A stretch of DNA of 64,000 bases, taken from Xanthobacteraceae bacterium. GTDB lineage: Bacteria > Pseudomonadota > Alphaproteobacteria > Rhizobiales > Xanthobacteraceae. Location: contig JASHPW010000064.1 in the NCBI GenBank assembly GCA_030037895.1, positions 1 through 64,000 on the forward strand, read 5' to 3'. The position numbers and the translations under genes were made by a program. The notes beneath the pieces were generated by a model. That model did not search any database. It was not told the DNA's origin and was given only the letters and a program-made list of their open reading frames with translations. This document shows, piece by piece, positions 35,607 to 43,774 of this stretch (positions within the stretch are counted from its first letter, which is position 1; each line of letters begins with the position of its first letter).

Positions 35607-35909
35607 ATGGCTACCGACGAGACGAGCCGCGTGGAACTCGAAGCCGCCGTCTTCCGCCGGCTGGTGGAGCACTTGCGTTCCCGCACCGACGTGCAGAACA
35701 TCGATCTCATGAATCTGGCCGGCTTCTGCCGCAACTGCCTCTCCAACTGGATGAAGGAGGCCGCCGACGCCAAGGGCGTGCCGATGACCAAGGACCAGAG
35801 CCGCGAGGTCGTCTACGGCATGCCGTATGACGAATGGCGCGCCAAGTATCAAAAGGAAGCGCCGGCGGGACAGAAGCCGGCATCCGAAAAAGCAAGCCAG
35901 GGACATTAA
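35607..35909 (+). CDS. DUF1244 family protein
   Basis: 100 residues. The whole protein is the DUF1244 domain: EAAVFRRLVEHLRSRTDVQN IDLMNLAGFCRNCLSNWMKE with a CxxC, then VPMTKDQSREVVYGMPYDEW. It is cytoplasmic and helical; a metal or redox role for Cys-Arg-Asn-Cys is plausible but unproven. GCGGAGGAGATC upstream of the ATG is a strong ribosome binding site. Divergent from glycerate 2-kinase with 71 bp between; gapR follows 138 bp downstream. Confidence 0.9.
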   Translation: MATDETSRVELEAAVFRRLVEHLRSRTDVQNIDLMNLAGFCRNCLSNWMKEAADAKGVPMTKDQSREVVYGMPYDEWRAKYQKEAPAGQKPASEKASQGH

Positions 35910-36047
35910 GGCCGCGCCCCGCTTCATCCTTCCCTCGCCTGCGGGAGCGGCGAGGCTGTGCAGTGCTGTGGATGAACGAGCGAGAACCTTGACCTGGCGG
36001 CGCGCGCTTTCGAAAAGCGAGGGGCCCGTTATTGCCAGGAGTGCCCG

Positions 36048-36329
36048 ATGGCCAATGCCGCCACTGCCGCCGTCAACGACGATCGAGGACGCCGCTTCGC
36101 CAAGGACCAGCTCAAGGCGTTCGTCGAGCGCGTCGAGCGGCTCGAAGAAAAAAAGAAGGCGATCGCCGACGACATTCGCGACGTCTACGCCGAAGCCAAG
36201 GCCAACGGCTTCCACGTCAAGGCGTTGCGCACCGTGGTGCGGCTGCGCAAGCAGGACATCAACGAGCGCAAGGAAGAGGAGGCCGTCCTCGAAACGTACC
36301 TCAACGCGCTGGGGATGCTGGCGCCGTGA
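36048..36329 (+). CDS. gapR: GapR-family nucleoid-associated protein (DUF2312)
   Basis: 93 residues. [50 protein letters not shown] is the DUF2312 signature. In Caulobacter this protein is GapR, a tetrameric coiled-coil factor that encircles overtwisted DNA ahead of replication and transcription and stimulates topoisomerases. The ATG follows CCAGGAGTGCCCG. It converges with a BamA gene, with a strong hairpin between the stop codons. Confidence 0.92.
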   Translation: MANAATAAVNDDRGRRFAKDQLKAFVERVERLEEKKKAIADDIRDVYAEAKANGFHVKALRTVVRLRKQDINERKEEEAVLETYLNALGMLAP

Positions 36330-36345
36330 AGTCCGTCATTGCGCG

Positions 36346-36362
36346 GCGCGCCGAAGGCGCGC
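36346..36362. terminator. Candidate bidirectional terminator hairpin between gapR and bamA
   Basis: GCGCGCC-GAA-GGCGCGC is a perfect 7-bp stem; read on the minus strand its loop is the very stable C-UUCG-G tetraloop. It lies midway between convergent stop codons. There is no T-run, so termination would need Rho or the hairpin may protect 3' ends. Confidence 0.45.
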
Positions 36363-36380
36363 GCGATGGCGCCGGCTCCG

Positions 36381-38750
36381 TCAGAACGCGCCGGCGGTGA
36401 AGTTGAGGCGCTGGACCACGTCGTAGCTCTGCTTGGCAATCGGGTAGGCGTAATCGACCCGCAGCGCGCCGAACGGCGAGTCCCAAATCAAGCTGGCGCC
36501 GATCGACGCGCGGATCGCCGATGAATTGGCGATTTGCTGCGACGGCGACAATGAGGACGCAAGCGTCGTCACGGTCGAGGCGCTGGTCGCCCACAGGCTG
36601 CCCGCGTCGGCGAACAGCGCCACCCGCAATTGCGCGTCCGCCGGGATGAGCGGCGCCGGCGCCTGCAGCTCGGCGCTGGTCGTCCAATAGACATTGCCGC
36701 CGAGATTGTCCTGGGTGGTGCCGGGCGTGATGTCGCGCGGCCCAAAGCCGTCGGGAGCGAAGCCGCGCACGAGCTGCGGGCCGCCGAAGAAGCCGTCGAG
36801 CAGCGGCAATTGCTGACCGCCCCACGGCGTCGCGTAGCCGCCCTGCGCCCGTACCATGCCGACCACGTCGCCGACGATCTCATGATAATAGCGGACGTCT
36901 TCGGCGGTCCGGGCGAATTTGGCGGCGCCGCCCAGGCCGGCAAATTCATCGCTGACCTGCAGACGGACGCCGTTGGTCGGGATCTTGGGATTGTCGAGCG
37001 TGGAGTAGGTGGTGTCGGTGCCGACGGAGGACACCCACATCGGGCCTGCGGCCGCCGCCTGCTGAACGGGAAGCGAAGCCGTCCCGACCGCCGGATCGAG
37101 CGCTAGGCCCTGATTGTAAATGGAGTAATTCCACTGGACTCCGAGTTGGTCATTCACGGGCGTGCCGAGCGAAATTTTGGCGCCGTAAACGGTGCTGTCG
37201 TAGGATTGATAGCTGTTGGCCAGCGTTTCCTTGCCGAACAGATCGACGCCGAGCGACAGCCGCTGGTCGAGAAAGTAAGGATCGATAAAAGCAAGATCGA
37301 CGCCTTTGACATATTCGCCATAGGTCAGCGACGCCTTGGCGATGTCGCCGGTCCCGAGAAAATTCCGCTCGCCGAGGCTGACCTCGACCGACGGCCCATC
37401 GGCGGCAGAATAGCCGCCCATGACCGAGAAATTTCCCGTGTCCTGTTCGGCGACGGTCACATCGACAACCACGCGGTCCGGCGCCGAACCCGGATGCGTA
37501 TCGATCTTGACCGACTTGAAGTAGCCGAGCGCCTTCAGGCGGCGCTCGCCGCCGTCGATCAGCGCGCGATTATAGGCGTCGCCTTCGACGACATCGAATT
37601 GGCGGCGGATCACCTCATCGCGCGTCTTGGTGTTGCCGTGAATCTCGATCCGCTCGACGTAGAGGTGTTTGCCCTCATCGACGACATAGACGAGATTGAT
37701 CATCCCCATTCTGCTCCCGTCCGCGCGCGGGGATGCGGATGGTGGGGACAGCCGCGCGCTTTGCGCCAGGACGGTCGCGAAGGGCTCGCCGCTCTTGGCG
37801 AGCCCGCTTGCGATGTCATCGACGGTCTTGTCCACGGCGTCGGCGTCGTAGATCGCGCCCGCTTGCGTGCGCAAATAGCGGCGCAGCGTTGCCGCGGCGA
37901 CGGACTTCAGGTGCGATTCGACGTCCACGCGGCCGAAGCGATAGCGCGGTCCCTCCTCGATCCTGAACGTGACCACGACGCCTTTCTTATCGGCCTCGTA
38001 GTCGGCGGAGGATCGAACGCCCACGTCGGCGTAGCCGTGCGCGCGATAGAAGCGGCGGATAAGATCGACATCGCCCTCGATGCGGTCGGCATCGTAGCCG
38101 TCGTTGTCGAAGAGAAAACTCAGGAAATTCGTCTCGCCGGTCTTGATCACGCCCTTGAGCTTGCTCTGCGGATAGGCGTTGTTGCCGACGAACAGGATCT
38201 GCCGGACCGCGAGCTTGCCGCCTTCCTTGATCTCGAAGACGAGATTGCGGCGTTCGCCCTTGGCCTTGATCGTTTCCGGCTCGACCCGCACGTCGAAATA
38301 GCCGCGCTGGCGATAAAGCCCGATGATGCGCTCGACGTCGTCGTGGACCAGCGAGCGCGCGAGCGGCCCGCCCTCCTTCGACTGCATGCCCTTCTTGAGG
38401 TCGTCGTCTTTGATCTTTTTGTTGCCCTCGAACGCGATGCGTTCGATGGTCGGATTCTCCACGACCGTGACCAGGACGCGGTCGCCCTGCCGCGAAATTT
38501 CCACGTCCTGGAAAAGGTTGGTCGCGTACAGGCTTTTCAGCGCCGCGTCGAGCGCGGCGGCATCGATCCGTCCACCGGCGCCGATGTGAAAATGGGAACG
38601 GATCGATTGCGCATCGACGTGCCGGTTGCCGGCGACCGTGATCGCGGCGTCCGCCGGCGTCGCCGCAGCAGCGCGTTCGCACGCGGCAAAGCCGAAAAAT
38701 CCGAAAAGACATACGCAGAGAACGGCGGCGGTCAGGCGGCCGTGCATCAT
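36381..38750 (-). CDS. bamA: Outer-membrane assembly protein BamA (Omp85), isolated copy
   Basis: From the ATG at 38750 (GGAGCTGCA upstream) 789 residues: signal peptide, five POTRA domains (starting at ITVAGNRHVDAQ, IERIAFEGNKKIKDDDL, AVRQILFVGNNAYPQSKL, RFGRVDVESHLKSV, VERIEIHGNTKTRDEVIRRQ), then a 16-strand barrel with the Omp85 signature PQLVRGFAPDGFGPRDIT and a C-terminal Phe. It inserts beta-barrel proteins into the outer membrane. POTRA4 has an odd insert (LSPPSASPRADGSRM). The usual neighbours rseP and lpxD are absent, so this may be a second copy. Confidence 0.92.
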   Translation of the reverse strand: MMHGRLTAAVLCVCLFGFFGFAACERAAAATPADAAITVAGNRHVDAQSIRSHFHIGAGGRIDAAALDAALKSLYATNLFQDVEISRQGDRVLVTVVENPTIERIAFEGNKKIKDDDLKKGMQSKEGGPLARSLVHDDVERIIGLYRQRGYFDVRVEPETIKAKGERRNLVFEIKEGGKLAVRQILFVGNNAYPQSKLKGVIKTGETNFLSFLFDNDGYDADRIEGDVDLIRRFYRAHGYADVGVRSSADYEADKKGVVVTFRIEEGPRYRFGRVDVESHLKSVAAATLRRYLRTQAGAIYDADAVDKTVDDIASGLAKSGEPFATVLAQSARLSPPSASPRADGSRMGMINLVYVVDEGKHLYVERIEIHGNTKTRDEVIRRQFDVVEGDAYNRALIDGGERRLKALGYFKSVKIDTHPGSAPDRVVVDVTVAEQDTGNFSVMGGYSAADGPSVEVSLGERNFLGTGDIAKASLTYGEYVKGVDLAFIDPYFLDQRLSLGVDLFGKETLANSYQSYDSTVYGAKISLGTPVNDQLGVQWNYSIYNQGLALDPAVGTASLPVQQAAAAGPMWVSSVGTDTTYSTLDNPKIPTNGVRLQVSDEFAGLGGAAKFARTAEDVRYYHEIVGDVVGMVRAQGGYATPWGGQQLPLLDGFFGGPQLVRGFAPDGFGPRDITPGTTQDNLGGNVYWTTSAELQAPAPLIPADAQLRVALFADAGSLWATSASTVTTLASSLSPSQQIANSSAIRASIGASLIWDSPFGALRVDYAYPIAKQSYDVVQRLNFTAGAF

Positions 38751-38955
38751 TGCAGCTCCGCGACCCAGCATTTGAGCCGCAAGTACAACGGGCCGCCGAG
38801 GCGCAATCGTGACGGATTGCGTGGAAATGTGGGGAATTGTTGCGGCGCGACGCCCGCCGCCGCACAAGCGTGCGCTTCTTGACACAATGGTTGAGGCGGG
38901 CGGCGACGTTCTCGACCGTCATGCGGCGGAGCGCAACGGCGGCCGAGACGCGCCG

Positions 38956-40107
38956 TCACATGGCGCGGCGCGCGCGGTCCGGCGCCGGGTCCGGGAACAG
39001 TCGATCCGATTCGGCGCTGTAGCGCGCCGCGCTCTGGTGCAGCTTGGCGTTATTGGCCGCGCGCAGCGCTGCGTCAGCCTCGCCGTAGAGGAAAGCCAGG
39101 AAGGCGTAGCGCCGCCCGTTGTTGATCGGCGTGACTTGGTGCAGGGCGCCGCAGGAAAACACGATGGCGCCGCCGTGGGGCGCGCGATAGGCGCGGCGTC
39201 CGAACTCGGGAAAGACGAGATCGCAGCCCTCGTAATCCTTGTTGAGGTTGATGGTGACGGCGAAACGCCGATGCTGGGCGCCGATATTGACGTTGTCGCG
39301 GTGCCGATAGAAGTGCCCGCCGACGGCGCTGTCGTAACAGGCGACGATATAGCGGTCCATGCGCGTCGCCTGGAACTGGAAAAATCGATCGACGGCCGGG
39401 AGCAGGCGGCGGACGATCCGGTCGCGGATCGCTTCGCGCAACTGCGGATGCGCGACGGCAAGATCGTTGCGGCGCTTCACCCGGTAATCGACGATCCTCG
39501 TGGTCTTGCCGTCCATGTCGAAGAGAAAACCCGAATCCTTGCCGCCGAGCTTTTCGTAAAACTGGACGAGTACGTCGCAGAGCGGAAAATCGAAAACGCG
39601 CGGCACGATGAGGACCGGCGCGTTGAGCGGCACGCCGGCGGAATCGTCGACCGCCGGCAGGCTTTGCAACACGCCGCGCACGGTCGCGGCGTGCCCGGCC
39701 GGGTCGTCCCAGGAAATATTGGCGACCGCGCGCAACATCGGATCGAGCACGACGGTGCGCGGGGCGTCGGCGGCGCCGAACGCGCGGCTGATCGCACCAT
39801 CGTAGTCAGCGATGAACGACATCGCCGCCGAGCCGAGCTTGAGGTAAGGCGCCGGGTCGCCGGGCGGCGCGGTGAGCACGCCGTAGAAGACGATCCGATC
39901 CTCGTCGAAGAGGTGGGCGTCGCGGGTGAGTTCGGCGAGCTCCCGCTCGACGCGCGGGTTTGCCGGCGAGCCCAGGAAGGCGAGGACGATCCAGCGCCCG
40001 GCCGCGACCTGAAGGTGGAAGGCGCCGTCGGCGATCAGCGGCGCGGCGAACAACGGAACGGGATCGCCCAAAGCGATCCGACAACGGCCCGCTTCACTTT
40101 TCTCCAT
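38956..40107 (-). CDS. Peroxiredoxin-like domain fused to 2OG-Fe(II) oxygenase (prolyl-4-hydroxylase-like)
   Basis: 383 residues. Residues about 10-150 follow the AhpC/peroxiredoxin pattern (GDPVPLFAAPLIADGAFHLQ, WIVLAFLGSPANPRVERELA, FYGVLT, ISRAFGAADAPRTVVLDP), but the place of the peroxidatic Cys reads SPANP. Residues about 245-345 are a prolyl-4-hydroxylase-type dioxygenase: GGHFYRHRDNVNIGAQHRRF (iron ligands His269 and Asp271), AIVFSCGALHQVTPINNGRR (His323 and the 2-oxoglutarate Arg). The target is unknown. The gene follows bamA on the same strand after 205 bp. Confidence 0.82.
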   Translation of the reverse strand: MEKSEAGRCRIALGDPVPLFAAPLIADGAFHLQVAAGRWIVLAFLGSPANPRVERELAELTRDAHLFDEDRIVFYGVLTAPPGDPAPYLKLGSAAMSFIADYDGAISRAFGAADAPRTVVLDPMLRAVANISWDDPAGHAATVRGVLQSLPAVDDSAGVPLNAPVLIVPRVFDFPLCDVLVQFYEKLGGKDSGFLFDMDGKTTRIVDYRVKRRNDLAVAHPQLREAIRDRIVRRLLPAVDRFFQFQATRMDRYIVACYDSAVGGHFYRHRDNVNIGAQHRRFAVTINLNKDYEGCDLVFPEFGRRAYRAPHGGAIVFSCGALHQVTPINNGRRYAFLAFLYGEADAALRAANNAKLHQSAARYSAESDRLFPDPAPDRARRAM

Positions 40108-40247
40108 GATGGCGCTTTCGGTTGACGGTCGCTTCGCGCCGCATCATTCGATCGCATGGTAAATTTTGTTCTAATGCCGCGCGCCAATCGCGGCAGGGTG
40201 CCAGCCCGGCCGCTCGGGCGGCGGCCAAAAGCCTCGCCGCGACAACC

Positions 40248-40718
40248 TCAGGTCTTATCGGTTTCGCCGCCTGGGCGGCGCGGCACCAAGGCGTTGGCGA
40301 CCAGATCCTGCACCACTTGGCCGTGCTGATTGAGCGTGCGCGTGCGCATCTTCATCAGCCCCCGATCGGACCGCGACTTCGACGGCCGCACGTCAAGCAC
40401 TTCGCTTTCGATGCGCAGCTCGTCGCCGGGCCGGACCGGCAGCGGCCACCGCAGTTCGTCGAAGCCGAGGCCGATGGTGCCGCCAGCGGCCCGGTATTCG
40501 CTGTCGGCGACGAGCCGCATCGTCAGCGCGGCGGTGTGCCAGCCGCTGGCGCACAGACCTTTGAAGATCGATTTTTTCGCCGCCTCCTCGTCGAGGTGGA
40601 AATACTGCGGATCGTACTGCCGGGCGAAGGCGATGATGTCCTCTTTCGTCACCTTGATCCGTCCCTTGGAGGCAAACACCTGTCCGACGGCGAAATCCTC
40701 GAGATACCGCTCGTTCAT
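40248..40718 (-). CDS. MaoC-like dehydratase (hot-dog fold)
   Basis: 156 residues. DFAVGQVFASKGRIKVTKED IIAFARQYDPQYFHLDEEAA has the hydratase-2 motif with the Asp and His of (R)-specific enoyl-CoA hydratases; FKGLCASGWHTAALTMRLV and LGFDELRWPLPVRPGDELRI follow. It probably hydrates a 2-enoyl-CoA. It is divergent from a MarR regulator with a palindrome between, which suggests it is the target. The ATG follows CGGGAGCCAATGC. Confidence 0.9.
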   Translation of the reverse strand: MNERYLEDFAVGQVFASKGRIKVTKEDIIAFARQYDPQYFHLDEEAAKKSIFKGLCASGWHTAALTMRLVADSEYRAAGGTIGLGFDELRWPLPVRPGDELRIESEVLDVRPSKSRSDRGLMKMRTRTLNQHGQVVQDLVANALVPRRPGGETDKT

Positions 40719-40783
40719 TGCATTGGCTCCCGGATCGGGATGCCGGCGCGCCGGCCCGTGCCGGCATCAAAGCCGGATTGATG

Positions 40784-40810
40784 GGCGCATCATATAGGAG
40801 TATATGCGCC
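40784..40810. promoter_or_regulatory. Candidate MarR operator in the maoC/marR divergent region
   Basis: GGCGCATcATATA and TATATGCGCC form an inverted repeat around GGAG, with one extra base in the left arm. It begins 21 bp before the MarR ATG and about 65 bp before the MaoC start, a typical place for autorepression. Confidence 0.5.
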
Positions 40811-40830
40811 TATAACAAGCGAGCGCGGCG

Positions 40831-41265
40831 ATGAGGCCGGCCAGCCGACCGGAAATCTGCAACTGCTTGGCGCTGCGCCAAGCGGCGCGGCATGTCACGC
40901 AGTTCTACGACCGTTTCCTGGCGCCGAACGGCTTGCGCACGACCCAATTCTCGATCTTGGCGCGGCTGCGGCGCAACGGTCCGACGACGATCAATGCGCT
41001 GGCCGACGATCTGGTGATGGACCGCACCACGCTCGGACGAAACATCTTGCCGCTGCGGCGCGACGGCCTCATCGCCGTGGCGCCGGGACGCTGCGACCGC
41101 CGCAGCCGGGAGCTGCGGTTGACGGTCGCCGGCGGCGCCCGTTTTCGTTCCGCGATGAAAAACTGGACGCAGGCGCAGGCGCGCTTCGAAACCGCCTTCG
41201 GCGCCCCGCGCGCCCGCAAGCTGCGCGCGTTGCTGCGCGAAGTCGCCGCCACCGAAGGGGCCTAG
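40831..41265 (+). CDS. MarR-family transcriptional regulator
   Basis: 144 residues. The winged helix is at about residues 30-95: FLAPNGLRTTQFSILARLRR NGPTTINALADDLVMDRTTL GRNILPLRRDGLIAVAPGR, with the recognition helix at VMDRTTLGRNILPL and wing RCDRRSRELRLT. Flanking helices dimerise. The sequence is closest to short MarR members that repress a neighbouring gene. The palindrome just upstream suggests autoregulation and control of the divergent MaoC gene. The effector is unknown. Confidence 0.9.
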   Translation: MRPASRPEICNCLALRQAARHVTQFYDRFLAPNGLRTTQFSILARLRRNGPTTINALADDLVMDRTTLGRNILPLRRDGLIAVAPGRCDRRSRELRLTVAGGARFRSAMKNWTQAQARFETAFGAPRARKLRALLREVAATEGA

Positions 41266-41361
41266 CTTTCGACCGCCGCTTCGGCCGCCGCCATCGCCGG
41301 GCATCATTTCCTTCGCCCGCGTCGCGGGTTAAGATCGGCAAAACCCGGCCGGAGCACGACC

Positions 41362-41670
41362 ATGGTGATGAAGCCAGCGCTGTCCGCGTTCGCCGCCGCT
41401 CTGCTTTTCGCCGGCATCGGATCGCCGGCGATGGCGGGGCAAGCCGGATACGCCGCCGGCCATTGGCGCGCGACCCATCGCGCCATCTACGAGGCGGAGA
41501 ACCTGATCGCCTTTCTGGAGGCGGACCCCGAAACCGACGACGGCTACAAAGCGCCGATCATCAACAGGGCGCGCGCCGCGATTTGGCGCCTGGAGGCGAA
41601 GCTCGGCCCGCCGCAATGGCGCTGGCGCACGCCCTGCTGTTACAGCCGCAAACCGATCGACATTCACTGA
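41362..41670 (+). CDS. Exported hypothetical protein
   Basis: 102 residues. A signal peptide (ALSAFAAALLFAGIGSPAMA) is followed by a helical segment (THRAIYEAENLIAFLEADPE, APIINRARAAIWRLEAKLG) and a C-terminal tail with two adjacent cysteines (RWRTPCCYSRKPIDIH). No family recognised. CGGAGCACGACC is a fair ribosome binding site. It converges with the TPR protein gene. Confidence 0.6.
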   Translation: MVMKPALSAFAAALLFAGIGSPAMAGQAGYAAGHWRATHRAIYEAENLIAFLEADPETDDGYKAPIINRARAAIWRLEAKLGPPQWRWRTPCCYSRKPIDIH

Positions 41671-41770
41671 GCGAGGGCGTGCGGCGAGACGCGGCAAGCT
41701 TGCCGGTTGCGCCTTCTCTTATCAGCGGATATCGATCGCCGTCCCGGCGTCGGATCAGCGAACAATTGTA

Positions 41771-42451
41771 TCAGATACCACGCCCCTCGACCTTCGCGCT
41801 CAGCGTCTTGACGACGTCGGCGACGTGCGCGAGGTGAGGATCGATCGCCAGCGCCCGGCGATAGGCTTCGAGCGCATGCTTGTCGTCGCCGATCTCCTGC
41901 AGGATGAGACCGAGGCCGGCGAGCGCGCCGAAATGCCGCGGCTCGCGGGAGAGCACTTCGCGAATGTCGGCAAGCGCGTGGCCGTAATCCTTCATCACGT
42001 AATAGATCGTGGCGCGCCGGTTCCAGGCTTCCACGTAATCGGGTTTGATCTCGATGACGGCGTCGAGCAGCTTGATGGCAAGAGTGTAATCCTTGTCGTC
42101 GGCCGCCGCCTTCACCCGGTCCATGAGCAGATTGCAGGTGTCGCTGTCGGAGACCATCCACGCCGCCCAGATGCGATCCTCGATCGCCTTGGCGCTCTCG
42201 GCGTCGGGCGCGACTTTCAAGGCTTCGAACAGCGTGTCGAGGCTGTAGGCGCCCTCGTCGTGTCCGGAGCGCGGCAGATCGCTCGGCGGTGCGATCCAGT
42301 GAGGCCGCGGCCCGGCGTCGGGTTCGGGTTCGGGTTCGTTTTGGGCGAAGGCCGCAGTCGCGGCGAGCACCGGGATGAGAAGGACGGCGCCGAGAGCGAG
42401 AACGGCAACGGGAAACCACACCGCCGGCGGGCGCAAGCACATGAATCGCAT
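41771..42451 (-). CDS. TPR-repeat protein, membrane-anchored or exported
   Basis: 226 residues from the ATG at 42451; a GTG at 42478 and a second ATG at 42442 are alternatives. A hydrophobic segment (VWFPVAVLALGAVLLIPVLAATAAFA) is a signal peptide or anchor. The rest holds about three TPR units: DYTLAIKLLDAVIEIKPDYV EAWNRRATIYYVMKDYGHAL, ADIREVLSREPRHFGALAGL and KHALEAYRRALAIDPHL. Such proteins are interaction scaffolds; the partner is unknown. Confidence 0.82.
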   Translation of the reverse strand: MRFMCLRPPAVWFPVAVLALGAVLLIPVLAATAAFAQNEPEPEPDAGPRPHWIAPPSDLPRSGHDEGAYSLDTLFEALKVAPDAESAKAIEDRIWAAWMVSDSDTCNLLMDRVKAAADDKDYTLAIKLLDAVIEIKPDYVEAWNRRATIYYVMKDYGHALADIREVLSREPRHFGALAGLGLILQEIGDDKHALEAYRRALAIDPHLAHVADVVKTLSAKVEGRGI

Positions 42452-42558
42452 GCGCGCGAATCTATCCGCCGCGCGCACGGCGGCAAGCCCGAAATGCGCG
42501 CAAACGCGCGTGAACGCCGCGGCGCAAGCGGCGGGCCGGCGGTCGTCCGGGCATGGAC

Positions 42559-42684
42559 TCAGCCTTGGCGGGCCTTGAAGCGCCGCTGCGTCTTGTTGAT
42601 GACATAGACGCGCCCCCTGCGGCGGACGATGCGGTTGTCGCGATGGCGGCCGCGGAGCGATTTCAACGAATTACGGACTTTCAT
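42559..42684 (-). CDS. rpmJ: 50S ribosomal protein L36 (bL36)
   Basis: 41 residues, hidden inside a longer [43 protein letters not shown] is the alphaproteobacterial bL36 form without the zinc-binding cysteines. It packs against 23S rRNA in the large subunit. The start ATG lies 28 bp after the metA stop on the same strand. No strong ribosome binding site is visible. Confidence 0.95.
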   Translation of the reverse strand: MKVRNSLKSLRGRHRDNRIVRRRGRVYVINKTQRRFKARQG

Positions 42685-42712
42685 GGATGCGATCCCGCTG
42701 TCGCGCGATGGC

Positions 42713-43753
42713 TTAGGGATGCGCTTGCACGTTGTCAATGTGACGGCGCCGCGACCTTTGCGGGGGAACCGGCAGCGTCCGGCGACCCGCCATGCGCTCC
42801 TTGAGGCAATCGAGCCAGCGCTGATAAATGCCGACCGCGGCGCGGTGCCACGGGCTTTGCAGCCCGGCCTCGAGGGCGTCCATCGGAAAATCGGCGATGA
42901 GGCCGTCGCGACGCTCGCGCAGCGCGCGCCGGCGAAAGGCATCGACCAGCGCCCTCCCCTCATCGTTGAAGTAACCCTGCGGCGCCGTCGGGTAGTGCTC
43001 GCGCTCGCCGCGGAGGAAGCGGCCGATGTCGCGGCGGTATTCGCGCAGCAGCGTGCCGGCCTCGTATTCCGGATGGCCCTGGAAGAACAGGAAGAAAGAG
43101 GATGACCTTCGCTCCACCGCGGCGAACATATCGACGCCCGCCGCGGCGGAACGGGTGAGAACGCGATAGCCGCAGTCGGTCAGCGCCGGCTCCGGCAGAT
43201 CGTTGTAGCGTGAATGCGGCATACGCAGGCGCGGCGCGGCCCCCATCGTCATCCGCTCGGCCGCCACCGCTCGGCAATCGAAGACGCCGAATCGCTTCTC
43301 GGCCAGGCGGCGCCGTTCGACGCCGTCGGCATGGAGGACGGCGGCATGGGCGGCAAGGCACGACCAAATTGTCGCGGCGGTATTCTCCCGCGCCCAATCG
43401 ACGAGCCGGCTCAGCGTCGTCCAATACGGCTCGTCCTTGAGGTTGGCGGCGCGCGGCTCGGTGCCGGTGACGATGAGCCCGTCGAGGCGCGCGTTCCACA
43501 ACTCGGAAACGTCGCGGTACCGTCCGCCAAGCTCGCGCCGCGTGTGGTCGCTGCGCGGAACCTCGGCGATCGAGAACAGCTTGAGGCGGACCGCGGCATT
43601 GGTCGCGGCCGCCCCCATGAGTGCCATGAATTGCCGCTCGGTCGATTCGAGCGCCGCGTCGGGCATGTTGTTGACGAGCCCGATGGTGATGCAATCGGCG
43701 CTGCGCAGGTCAACGGCGGAACCTAATCGCGCAACATCGAGGAGAACGGGCAT
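42713..43753 (-). CDS. metA: Homoserine O-succinyltransferase family protein (MetA)
   Basis: Acylates homoserine for methionine synthesis. 346 residues. [26 protein letters not shown] is the N-terminal signature; [38 protein letters not shown] with the catalytic Cys, [10 protein letters not shown] and [20 protein letters not shown] with the His/Glu pair are all present. Whether the acyl donor is succinyl- or acetyl-CoA cannot be told from the family name. It follows metY after 21 bp, so the two make one operon for homocysteine formation. Confidence 0.9.
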   Translation of the reverse strand: MPVLLDVARLGSAVDLRSADCITIGLVNNMPDAALESTERQFMALMGAAATNAAVRLKLFSIAEVPRSDHTRRELGGRYRDVSELWNARLDGLIVTGTEPRAANLKDEPYWTTLSRLVDWARENTAATIWSCLAAHAAVLHADGVERRRLAEKRFGVFDCRAVAAERMTMGAAPRLRMPHSRYNDLPEPALTDCGYRVLTRSAAAGVDMFAAVERRSSSFFLFFQGHPEYEAGTLLREYRRDIGRFLRGEREHYPTAPQGYFNDEGRALVDAFRRRALRERRDGLIADFPMDALEAGLQSPWHRAAVGIYQRWLDCLKERMAGRRTLPVPPQRSRRRHIDNVQAHP

Positions 43754-43774
43754 CGGCGGCGCGCCCCGAACGGC

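Noticed and set aside
37146-38882. 578-residue plus-strand ORF opposite bamA
   Set aside because: Composition typical of a reverse-complement frame; the BamA reading has POTRA domains and the VRGF signature.
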